This document shows, piece after piece, positions 18,258 through 26,217 of a DNA stretch of 50,141 nucleotides. The stretch is from Bacteroidales bacterium (lineage in GTDB: Bacteria; Bacteroidota; Bacteroidia; Bacteroidales; UBA932). Within the stretch, counting starts at the first letter, position 1. Every line of letters begins with the position of its first letter. The stretch is from the NCBI GenBank assembly GCA_017479265.1, contig JAFVCK010000068.1:1-50141 (forward strand). Reading direction: 5' to 3'. The notes beneath the pieces are model-generated. The model was not told the DNA's origin and did no database searches. It saw only the letters and a list, made by a program, of their open reading frames with translations. A program made the position numbers and the translations under genes.

Positions 18258-18260
18258 TCG

Positions 18261-18335
18261 TGGGCGCAGACGGATTCGAACCGCCGACCCCCTGCTTGTA
18301 AGGCAGGTGCTCTGAACCAGCTGAGCTATGCGCCC
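18261..18335 (-). tRNA. tRNA-Val (anticodon TAC)
   Basis: 75 bases fold into a full cloverleaf on the minus strand: acceptor stem GGGCGCA/TGCGCCC, D arm GCTC..GAGC, anticodon stem CCTGC/GCAGG with loop CTTACAA (anticodon at 18298-18300), and T arm with TTCGAAT. The discriminator base is A and no CCA is encoded. A consensus promoter precedes it and a hairpin with a U run follows. Confidence 0.97.
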
Positions 18336-18348
18336 TCAAACGGGACTG

Positions 18349-18379
18349 CAAATTTACGCAAAAATTCCAAGCCAGCAAA
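18349..18379 (-). promoter_or_regulatory. tRNA-Val promoter
   Basis: On the minus strand TTTG (18376-18379), 19 bases, then TAAATTTG (18349-18356): a complete match to the Bacteroidetes housekeeping promoter. The expected start point is only a few bases before the mature tRNA 5' end. Confidence 0.75.
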
Positions 18380-18411
18380 TTTTTTCGCAACTTTTTGCAC
18401 TCCCAGTGATA

Positions 18412-21400
18412 TTATTCCGTAGCAAGAGGCTTCGTAAAGCCGGCATTAGCGCGGTAATGCGGTGCATACAGCGACTCTATCTCCACGACAGGTGCCGTGA
18501 ACACGCCGTTCTGCGTGACGAAGAATTCCTCGGTAATGGTGGTATTCTCCTCCGGATAGGAGTCGAACCAGTACTCCGTCCTGTCATTCTTCACGTCCCT
18601 GTAGCCCTGGGGCGAGAAACTGTAGCGCCCGACCCACAGCGGAGTCCTCCACCATCCATAATGTCCGGAAAGCTGGTCCACCGGTCTGAGCGTGGCCTCG
18701 CGGAATGCATTCAGGCGCACGAAACTGCGGTTCTCCTGGTTCCAGATCACATAGCGGGCAATAATCTTTTCGCCGCGGCGGACCTTCATTCCGGGAGTTA
18801 TCTCCTCCAGACGGCTGACCTGACGGTTCTTCTCCTCCGTCCTGTCGTTGTACTTCTCCTCTACGGTCACCTCACGGAAGAATCGCCTCTCTATGGTGAA
18901 TCCGTTGCCGGCCGCCTTGACCTTGGAGAAGGGAGCCGTGTAGTCCGCCTTGAGCACCAGAACCTTGGTGGAAAGCAGGTCGGAATCCCCGTCCATTATG
19001 GAAGTTATCGCATCCAGATATGCAGGGTCGTCCTCCCATTTCTGGGTCTCCTTCTGAAGCATCAGCCAGAGTCGTATGCCGTCCGCTATCTTCTTCTGTC
19101 CGACCGCTGACATAAGGTCACAAAGGGTGGAATGGGCATAGGCTTCGGATTCCATGAGCCCCCTCCACGGCATCACGGCGTTGGGATAGTACCAGCCGCC
19201 GTCACGATGCTCGACGGCGTATTCTGAAAGGGACTCTATGTCGGCAAGCATGGAAGAGCGTAGCTTTTCGAGAGTGCCGCGCCTGATACCCCATTTTTCA
19301 GCCAAGTCCACGCCGCCCTCGGCGAAGGAAAGTACATGCAAGGTCTTGAGCCTGCGGGCCTTGGCGAGTATCTGCCCCTGGAGGCCGCGCCCGTCTTTCT
19401 CCGAAGGAACGAGGTATCCCACCGCATATTCCTTGAATTCCTTCATCCTCTCCTTGTCGCCCTTGACATCGAATGGGACATCGCAGTACATGGAACGCAC
19501 ATACATGTACTGGGCATCCGAAACCCAGCCGCACCAATATGGCAGTTCTTCACCGAACTGCGTGTTGTCCAGATATTTGACCGTGGAGGACATATCGGGC
19601 ACATCGAAGCCGCGTGCGGCAAGCTTGGCCATACGCTCCAGCATCACGGCCGTAATCATACGGGAAGACTTCATGCCTTCGAACCAGCCGAATCCGCCGT
19701 CGGCGTTGCGGCATGCAAGTATCTTGGGAAGCAGTTCCGAAGGGTCGGCTCCGCTGCCGTCAAGCCTTCTCGCGAGCATCCTCACATACCAGGCCTCCGA
19801 GAGGGACAGAACGTCCTTTCCGGCAGGCATTTTCTTGGCGGGAATGGCATCGCGCACCATGTCCAACACGGAAATCTCTGAATACCCGGCCTTGGCTCCG
19901 CTTACATTCTTGAAACGGGAGCGAAGCTGCTTTATAAGTTTGGCCTCGTCCATGCCGGCGCGAAGCACGGCCGAATGGGTCTCGGTGAGGCTCTGTAGGG
20001 CCTCGTTCACAGGCACGCTTTCGTACATGGCATCAGAGAATCCCTCGGTCACGAACACTGCCTTGAATCCGGCATAGCCCTTCTGCCTCGCGCTCATGAC
20101 AAAGTCAGCCGCAGCGCTTCCGCCCGCAGGCACGCTGAGGGGAACATAGCGCACGGAAACAGGCTTGAGGGAAGCATCCAATCCGGGAGTATCCTGCTGA
20201 TATACATAAAGATACAGCTTACCGGAAACATCTTCGGAGGAATTGTTGGAAACCGTAACCCCGGGCCTCAGCTCATCCCCTTCATACAGGTAGCCGGGCA
20301 GTAACATGGACACCTTGACGGGCACGGAAACCACAATCTCTTCGGAGGTGAAGGCATTGCGCATGCCCTTGTCATGTGCGTATGCGTATATGTAATAGGT
20401 GGAAAGCTTTTCCGAAGTCTCGAACTCGAAACTCACCTGCCCGTTGTCGCCGGTGCGAAGCATAGGCTCGAAGGCAAGGGCCGTCTCGAAGTTCTCCCGG
20501 ACCGTAACATTGTCAGCCACAGCTATTTCCGCATCTGACGCAACCCCTCCTACAGACTCCTCGGAGGCACTTGCATCGGCAAGAGCCATTGTTTCCGCCG
20601 AATTTTCCCTCATCAGCATGGGCGCGGCAAGGACCTTCCCGCCTTTTGCCGCAGACTTGTACAACACCATATCCCGGTCGGAATCGTCTTTCAACAATAA
20701 CTCGGTGCCGTCTTCCGCATTGCGGCCCGTGATGATTCCGCAGGCATCACTCGTATATATATTGTCGGCAGTCACGCCGTTAAGCCTTACCAGGTTCCAT
20801 ACATTAGGGGATATGGCATCCAGGCTCTTGTCGAACACGGAGGCAAGCAGTTCAGTACCGGGCTCGGAAGACAGGGTAACGGAATATTTAGTGGAAGGAA
20901 GGGCCTTATCCGTAAAGGAAGATATGGAAAGAGGCAGCTCCAGCTTGGTGTTCCTGCGATGGAATTCCTTGTCGTATGATATGCTATGGCCATACTTGAA
21001 CCAGAAAATCACCATGCGTACGGCATCCGGATAACTGTCCTTGTATTCGAATGAAGCCCTTGTCATCGAAGAAGTCTCTCCACGCACTCCGTCAAGGCTC
21101 ACCATGCGGCTCTCAAGCAGGTCCTTCTTCTGCCCGTAGAGGCAGACCACGGCCCACAGAGGACCGTCTGCGCATCCGAAATCAACCTTGATTTCGCCAC
21201 CGGGCCCGACGGTTTCATCTCCTTCTATAAATACCCTGCGCACGGGTGCGTCGAGAATTCCATTTCTTACCCTCAGAATCTTGCTCACATATTCGGAGCG
21301 GATATCCTTGCCCTCCACCTCGGAGAAGGAGCGCATGTAGTAGAGGCCGGAAGGCAGAGCGGAAAGGCTGATATCCACAGTATTCCCGGACTGCACTTCA

Positions 21401-23772
21401 CCGCCAAGAAGAGGCTCCACGGCGGCATTCTTGTCCTTCTGCAACTCTTTCCAGGAGTTCTCGTCGTATATCTTATAGGAAACCGTGCCGGGGACCACGT
21501 TGCCGCTCGCATCGCGCACTTCCATCTTGAACGAAACGGTGTCACCGGAGGCCAGGACATGGCCCTCGGTATATTCAGGATACCTGCGTCCGACGGGCCT
21601 GGAGGGATAAACTATGGACTCTTCGCCTTTGAGAACGAACGAGCCGCCGGCCTCGCTGAGGCACTGCACACCTACCTTTATGGAATTGCTTATATAGAGC
21701 CAGTGCCTGAACTCCAGGGTCTCGCCCGTGGCATCGGCGACTATAGCCTCAATCTCGAAGGCTCCGCTGTAAGATGCAGGGAACCAAACGGCGAAAGTAC
21801 CGTCCCCTTCGGGCTTGGTCACAGTCTCATAAACAACTTCGTCATAGCGTTTTACCTTGAGATTTATCTCCGCCTCCCCAAGGCTGTGGCCGGAGTATGT
21901 GCTGACCTTTCCGGACACCTTGGCCCTCTCGCCGGGGAGATACAGCCTGTCCTGGGAATCGAACTCAAGGGAGAATGAAGGAAGCACGAACTCGTCCACC
22001 CTGAAATAATCGGAGGCCACCTGGCGCGAGCCATTGTAAACTGCCAGATGGAAATATCCGTTCCTCTGTCCCACGGGCAGGGTAAACTCCCCAGCCGCCG
22101 AGCCGAAGTCTCCCGTATGCAGTTTCTTGCGCTCAACCTCCTTGGATTCGGCATTGACAAGGACCACCTCTATGTCGGTATCCGCAAGAACGGCCATGTC
22201 GTCAAGGAAATTGCCCTTGAACAGCACCACCTTGAACTTCAGCACATCGCCGGGATTGTATGCTCCCCTGTCCTTGAAAATGCGTCCTTCCTCCCTGGTC
22301 CTGTTCCTGTACATGTTGTAGGAACCCTCCCAGGGGCGGCTGACGGCAATCTCCTCGCTTCTGCGCATCTTTCCGTTTTCATCCCTGAGCTGCACATATA
22401 TGGTCTTGTAGATTTCTTCATCCTTGTCTATGCGGGAGGCTATCTTCTCGGGTACGGGAGTAAAGCCGTCAAATGCCATGCTCGAAGAAAGCACTTTCTT
22501 CTCCCCTGCGGTCAGCGCGAGAGTAGCCTTTTCGACGGGCTTTCCGCTGTCGTACCATGCGGCATACACCTTGTGCCCGTCATAGTCGCAGCGGTGCGCC
22601 AGGGAAATGGTGTAATGCCTGTAGGCAGTCGTGGAAGAGTATTTTCCGGAAACGGCCTCCAGTATATAGGCTCCGTCGTCCACATCGGGCAGTTCAATCT
22701 CCTCAAAATCCTGCACATAGAAGCTGCCTGTGCTGTTCTTGACCTTCCAAGTCTTTATCTTTGAGCCTTTTACGTCATTTTCAAAAGAATACATCGTGAC
22801 AGTGGCCTTGCCAAGGTTGCGGAAAGCCACGCGGGCTCCCTTGCCTCCTGCCGTAATGTTTATGGAGGACGATTCGAGCGTCCTTATCAAAGAAGCGGGA
22901 TAGGTGCAGGGCTTGGCTATGGCAGCCTCGTCCCCCTTCAGCGCGGCACGGTCCGACTCGTATGCGCGGGCCTTTTCGCGAATGGCCTTGTACCGGTCGG
23001 AAGTTGAGCCGGAATTCTTCTCAAGGTCCCTGAATTCTATTTCCAGCACCCTGGAACGGGGATAGAAGGAAACGGCGCGGCCGCGGGTGGAGAGTTCTTC
23101 CATAATGACCTTCTTGCTCACATCGTCGTACCTCTTGTCCGCCACCATGTAGTCAAGATAATCCCCAAGGGGATACTGGCAGGAAAGATATTCCTTCATC
23201 CGGGCATAAACCTCGTCCTTTTCCGGTTTCAGAGGGTCTATCTGACGGCTGCTGAAAAGGTCCCACAACACGAACTCATAGTCGTCGGCGAGATACTTCT
23301 TCAGTTCGCCTCCCATATACGAAACGCTGCCCCAAAGGGAGGAATTGTGCTTCCCTTTGAAGCGGTCCGCGTTATCGTTCAGATACTTGAAAAGGCTGTC
23401 GGAGGAATGGTACCCGTAGTTGCGCATCCACTTGTAAGTAACTATGGGACAGTCGAATTCCTGCACGAGAGCCTTGAACTCCGCCAGTGCCGTATCCCTC
23501 TGCTTCCAGTCCCTGCGCTGCACAGCTTCGACATACAGCACGGAAGACTCGTAGAAATCCCAGGCCGCTCCCCTTTCCATGGCCTTGCCGCGGATATCCT
23601 TCAGTATCTCCATGCATGTGAGCGGCTTGTCAGACTTGTATGCGCTCTGGTACTCTTCCCATCGGGATTGCAGGGAAGCATCTTTTCCGTCTTTTATTTC
23701 CTGGTTCTGGTTCATAGGGTCAAAGTTTGTGGTCAGCCCCGCTATCAGGGACAGAAGCATCAACAGTTTCAT
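18412..23772 (-). CDS. Alpha-2-macroglobulin-like giant envelope protein, thioester-less
   Basis: A 1786-residue protein of the bacterial alpha-2-macroglobulin superfamily (YfaS/MG2 type). It starts with a short hydrophobic signal (MKLLMLLSLIAGL) and a helical N-terminal third. A series of macroglobulin beta-domains follows, including RIFKDRGAYNPGDVLKFKV (MG2-like) and GQVSFEFETSEKLSTYYIYAYAHDKGM, which marks the A2M core. The last part is an alpha/alpha toroid with NADGGFGWFEGMKSSRM and CEQ-free flanks. The CxEQ thioester of trap-type family members is absent: the matching place reads DVLSLSEAWYVRML. Family members are thought to protect the envelope from proteases. The ATG at 23772 lies inside folC (53-base overlap); a TTG two codons earlier is also in frame. 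Co-transcribed with folC. Confidence 0.88.
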   Translation of the reverse strand: MKLLMLLSLIAGLTTNFDPMNQNQEIKDGKDASLQSRWEEYQSAYKSDKPLTCMEILKDIRGKAMERGAAWDFYESSVLYVEAVQRRDWKQRDTALAEFKALVQEFDCPIVTYKWMRNYGYHSSDSLFKYLNDNADRFKGKHNSSLWGSVSYMGGELKKYLADDYEFVLWDLFSSRQIDPLKPEKDEVYARMKEYLSCQYPLGDYLDYMVADKRYDDVSKKVIMEELSTRGRAVSFYPRSRVLEIEFRDLEKNSGSTSDRYKAIREKARAYESDRAALKGDEAAIAKPCTYPASLIRTLESSSINITAGGKGARVAFRNLGKATVTMYSFENDVKGSKIKTWKVKNSTGSFYVQDFEEIELPDVDDGAYILEAVSGKYSSTTAYRHYTISLAHRCDYDGHKVYAAWYDSGKPVEKATLALTAGEKKVLSSSMAFDGFTPVPEKIASRIDKDEEIYKTIYVQLRDENGKMRRSEEIAVSRPWEGSYNMYRNRTREEGRIFKDRGAYNPGDVLKFKVVLFKGNFLDDMAVLADTDIEVVLVNAESKEVERKKLHTGDFGSAAGEFTLPVGQRNGYFHLAVYNGSRQVASDYFRVDEFVLPSFSLEFDSQDRLYLPGERAKVSGKVSTYSGHSLGEAEINLKVKRYDEVVYETVTKPEGDGTFAVWFPASYSGAFEIEAIVADATGETLEFRHWLYISNSIKVGVQCLSEAGGSFVLKGEESIVYPSRPVGRRYPEYTEGHVLASGDTVSFKMEVRDASGNVVPGTVSYKIYDENSWKELQKDKNAAVEPLLGGEVQSGNTVDISLSALPSGLYYMRSFSEVEGKDIRSEYVSKILRVRNGILDAPVRRVFIEGDETVGPGGEIKVDFGCADGPLWAVVCLYGQKKDLLESRMVSLDGVRGETSSMTRASFEYKDSYPDAVRMVIFWFKYGHSISYDKEFHRRNTKLELPLSISSFTDKALPSTKYSVTLSSEPGTELLASVFDKSLDAISPNVWNLVRLNGVTADNIYTSDACGIITGRNAEDGTELLLKDDSDRDMVLYKSAAKGGKVLAAPMLMRENSAETMALADASASEESVGGVASDAEIAVADNVTVRENFETALAFEPMLRTGDNGQVSFEFETSEKLSTYYIYAYAHDKGMRNAFTSEEIVVSVPVKVSMLLPGYLYEGDELRPGVTVSNNSSEDVSGKLYLYVYQQDTPGLDASLKPVSVRYVPLSVPAGGSAAADFVMSARQKGYAGFKAVFVTEGFSDAMYESVPVNEALQSLTETHSAVLRAGMDEAKLIKQLRSRFKNVSGAKAGYSEISVLDMVRDAIPAKKMPAGKDVLSLSEAWYVRMLARRLDGSGADPSELLPKILACRNADGGFGWFEGMKSSRMITAVMLERMAKLAARGFDVPDMSSTVKYLDNTQFGEELPYWCGWVSDAQYMYVRSMYCDVPFDVKGDKERMKEFKEYAVGYLVPSEKDGRGLQGQILAKARRLKTLHVLSFAEGGVDLAEKWGIRRGTLEKLRSSMLADIESLSEYAVEHRDGGWYYPNAVMPWRGLMESEAYAHSTLCDLMSAVGQKKIADGIRLWLMLQKETQKWEDDPAYLDAITSIMDGDSDLLSTKVLVLKADYTAPFSKVKAAGNGFTIERRFFREVTVEEKYNDRTEEKNRQVSRLEEITPGMKVRRGEKIIARYVIWNQENRSFVRLNAFREATLRPVDQLSGHYGWWRTPLWVGRYSFSPQGYRDVKNDRTEYWFDSYPEENTTITEEFFVTQNGVFTAPVVEIESLYAPHYRANAGFTKPLATE

Positions 23773-25021
23773 ATCCAAAGTATTTTAACGCATCGGCCAC
23801 TGCAAAAGTGCTGCCACTGATATAAATCAAATCATCTTTTCCGGCAAGGGACAGGGCCCGCTCCACGCCGGAGGCCGTGTCGGGGTATGCCTCCAGTCCT
23901 TCGGAAGAGCCCCTGAAGGCGGCAACGGCATTCAATATGTCCTCCGATGGAAGGGCCCTGGGGGTGGAAGGCGTGACGAACAGATACTTCGCCCGCCGGG
24001 GCATCAAGGGCATTATGGAGTCCAGGTCCTTGTCGGCCATTACTGCATAGACTATTATGGGAATGCGGCCTGCGGCTTCATTTTCCAGCTGGGCGAAATT
24101 GCGGCTCAGTGCATGGGCGTTGTGGCCTATGTCGCAGATGATGCGGGGATGCTCCCCGAGCATTTCCCAGCGGCCGTGAAGACCCGTGCGCGAGGCGGCA
24201 TTCTCCAGGGCTGAGCAATCGGGCTCCAGGCCCAGCACCCAAAGGGCGGTCAGGACAGTGCGGAGATTGGCCTCCTGGTACTCTCCCCTAAGGTCCATGC
24301 GGCTGAGTATCAGGTCCTTGTCCTCCCATCCCGGAGGATTGCAATCCTCGGCGAAATACAAGGGTCCTTTTGCCACGGACCTGAAAACAGGCTCGGTAAC
24401 GGGATTCTTCTCCCCTACTAGGGCAGGCACTCCTTCCTTGAAGATGCCGGCCTTTTCGCCTGCTATAGCCTCCAGCGTATCGCCAAGATACGCAGTATGG
24501 TCAAGCCCTATGGAGGTCACTATAGAAAGCCTCGGCATTATGACATTGGTGCTGTCCAGACGGCCTCCGAGGCCTACTTCCACCACAGCAATGTCGCAGC
24601 CGCAGGAGGCGAAGAACTCGAAGGCCATGCCGGTGGTTATCTCGAAGAAAGAGAGCGAGAGCCTCTCGAAATCCGGCTTCCATTTCTGCAGGAAATCATA
24701 GACCCATTCCTTGGAAGGAATCTTCCCGTCCACCTTCATCCTCTCTCGGAAATCAAGCAGGTGAGGAGAGGTGTAAAGTCCTGTCCTGTAGCCTTTTGCC
24801 ATAAGGGAAGAGGCCAGCAGGCTGCTCACGGAACCCTTGCCGTTGGTGCCGGCCACATGTATGCTTTCAAACCTGCGCTCCGGATGGCCCAGAAGGGTGC
24901 AGAACTGCTCCATACGCTCCAATCCCGGCTTGTATGCGTCCCCGAAAGGGACGTTCTGGACCGAAGGAAACCTGCGGAACAAGGCTTCAACTTCGGAATT
25001 GTATTTATCGATAACCACCAT
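23720..25021 (-). CDS. folC: Folylpolyglutamate synthase / dihydrofolate synthase
   Basis: Adds glutamate to dihydropteroate and folates. The 433-residue Mur-ligase-type ATPase shows the P-loop GTNGKGS (58-64), the TSPHLLDFRERM segment, the omega-loop region with the DSTN motif (GGRLDSTN), and HGRWEML before the C-terminal domain. The C-terminal tail (from about residue 415) runs in another frame through the start of the macroglobulin gene. First gene of a two-gene unit; its start is 68 bases from the divergent PurL-like gene. Confidence 0.95.
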   Translation of the reverse strand: MVVIDKYNSEVEALFRRFPSVQNVPFGDAYKPGLERMEQFCTLLGHPERRFESIHVAGTNGKGSVSSLLASSLMAKGYRTGLYTSPHLLDFRERMKVDGKIPSKEWVYDFLQKWKPDFERLSLSFFEITTGMAFEFFASCGCDIAVVEVGLGGRLDSTNVIMPRLSIVTSIGLDHTAYLGDTLEAIAGEKAGIFKEGVPALVGEKNPVTEPVFRSVAKGPLYFAEDCNPPGWEDKDLILSRMDLRGEYQEANLRTVLTALWVLGLEPDCSALENAASRTGLHGRWEMLGEHPRIICDIGHNAHALSRNFAQLENEAAGRIPIIVYAVMADKDLDSIMPLMPRRAKYLFVTPSTPRALPSEDILNAVAAFRGSSEGLEAYPDTASGVERALSLAGKDDLIYISGSTFAVADALKYFGYETVDASVPDSGADHKL

Positions 25022-25026
25022 AAAAT

Positions 25027-25057
25027 TTTGAACTCACCCCAAAAATACGTATTTTTG
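25027..25057 (+). promoter_or_regulatory. Promoter of the PurL-like gene, phoH and FAD lipoprotein
   Basis: TTTG (25027-25030), 19 bases, TATTTTTG (25050-25057): an exact TTTG-N19-TAnnTTTG promoter on the plus strand, about 30 bases before the start codon. The -33 box lies only about six bases from the start of folC. Confidence 0.7.
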
Positions 25058-25058
25058 G
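25039..25058. promoter_or_regulatory. 20-bp perfect palindrome joining two divergent -7 boxes
   Basis: CCAAAAATAC followed directly by its reverse complement GTATTTTTGG. The left half read on the minus strand gives the -7 box TATTTTTG for folC (25040-25047); the right half gives the same octamer for the PurL-like gene. The palindrome could bind a dimeric regulator, or it may simply be two promoters placed head to head. Confidence 0.6.
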
Positions 25059-25088
25059 CGAGAGAAAAAACGGGATAACTGAAAATTG

Positions 25089-26195
25089 ATGAAAGATTAT
25101 CTTAAATCTCCCTACATCATCGACGGTATCCGCATGGATGCCACCCCGATGGAGATGATTCATTCTGCCGGAGGAGCCGACTCCGGGCAAGACGGCGCAT
25201 CCTACGAGCCCATAGTGGACGAGACCCTGGACGCGAGCGTATCCCCGGGCACTTTCAGCGCTGAGAAAATCGCTGATTATCTGGACCTTATGAAGGATGT
25301 CCAAAGACGTTTGCCTCTGGCCCACTGCGGGTCCTACAGCAAGGCCTGCATAGCCAGGGCCCTGTGCGATACCCTCTGGCTATCAGGCAGTTTCTCCTTC
25401 GAGGACCTGGCGCTGAGCCTCGGCTGGAAATGGGACATGTCAGGAGTAGGCGGACCTTCCTCGTTCTACGATTCCGTGGAAGCCTCCTGCGACTATCTGG
25501 ACAGCCTGGGCCTCAAGCTAAAGGAATGCGGCTTTGCCGAGGCGCGGACCTCCAGTTTCTGGGCAAAGGCGTCGCTTGACAAGTCCCAGATAGAGGAAGA
25601 GGAAGAGACCGCGGACTTCTCCGTCCGCAAGGGCATGCCCCGGCTTGGCCGCAAACGCCGCGTCGGAGAGCGAAGCGTCGGGAACAGGCAGGACTGGATA
25701 ATATTCGTGCCCTTCGATACCTGCGCCTTCCGCCTCGGAGGTTCGCTGCTCGGGCAGGTGGCCGGGGAAGCCGGAGGCTCGGCTCCGCAAATACTTGACC
25801 CCGACTACTTTATAGATTGTTTCGAGGTGGTGAGGGAGTTGGTCGAGGACGGCATAGTCACAGCCGGGGTCACGGTAGGAGACGGAGGCATTTTGAAGGC
25901 CCTGTCCGCCATGATGGAAGACCGCGGCATGGATGTGGACCTCGGAGGAATGAGCAGGTCTTACGGCGAGAAGGACCTGGTGCGCCTGCTGTTTGCCGAA
26001 GTGCCAGGGGTCATCATAGAAATCAAGGACTCCGATTACGATTACATAGATGCGGAATTCCTCCTTCAGGACGTTGCCTACTACCCTCTCGGTCATCCGG
26101 GAGAAGGCGGCCTGAGGGTCCACTGCAGCGACTCTTCGGAAATCACAGGCATACTCCAGTCCCTGCTGGACGATGCCACGGAAGGAGAAGACTGA
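25089..26195 (+). CDS. Degenerate PurL C-half protein (AIRS-like pseudoenzyme)
   Basis: 368 residues from the ATG at 25089 (a TTG at 25086 is also in frame). Residues 78-145 resemble the second AIRS-N domain of FGAM synthase (PurL): GSYSKACIARALCDTLW, then LSLGWKW and SFYDSVEASCDYLDSLGL match the PurL pattern of LSANWMW...LYEAV..CSDFA..LG. Residues 205-335 resemble its following AIRS-C domain: FRLGGSLLGQV, DYFIDCFEVVRELVEDG, VGDGGIL, and GEKDLVRLLFAEVPGVII. The IPTGKDSLSM loop is missing after LGL, and the GHDxxxGG motif reads GVTVGDGG. The join is a charged linker (160-200). The first half of PurL and its glutaminase domain are absent. So it is probably not a working synthase. It is followed after 22 bases by phoH. 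The homology is my reading of motifs and needs a profile search. Confidence 0.6.
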   Translation: MKDYLKSPYIIDGIRMDATPMEMIHSAGGADSGQDGASYEPIVDETLDASVSPGTFSAEKIADYLDLMKDVQRRLPLAHCGSYSKACIARALCDTLWLSGSFSFEDLALSLGWKWDMSGVGGPSSFYDSVEASCDYLDSLGLKLKECGFAEARTSSFWAKASLDKSQIEEEEETADFSVRKGMPRLGRKRRVGERSVGNRQDWIIFVPFDTCAFRLGGSLLGQVAGEAGGSAPQILDPDYFIDCFEVVRELVEDGIVTAGVTVGDGGILKALSAMMEDRGMDVDLGGMSRSYGEKDLVRLLFAEVPGVIIEIKDSDYDYIDAEFLLQDVAYYPLGHPGEGGLRVHCSDSSEITGILQSLLDDATEGED

Positions 26196-26217
26196 TATTT
26201 TATAATTATCTGACACA

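Noticed and set aside
18261-18335. tRNA-Val as an integration site of a mobile element
   Set aside because: No integrase, no direct repeat of the tRNA 3' end and no foreign-looking genes are seen on either side.
19700-20000. A CxEQ thioester in the macroglobulin
   Set aside because: The expected stretch contains DVLSLSEAWYVRML and no cysteine in the right place.
25089-26195. Calling this gene purL
   Set aside because: Only the second AIRS pair is recognisable, key catalytic loops are gone and the glutaminase domain is absent, so a functional enzyme name would mislead.
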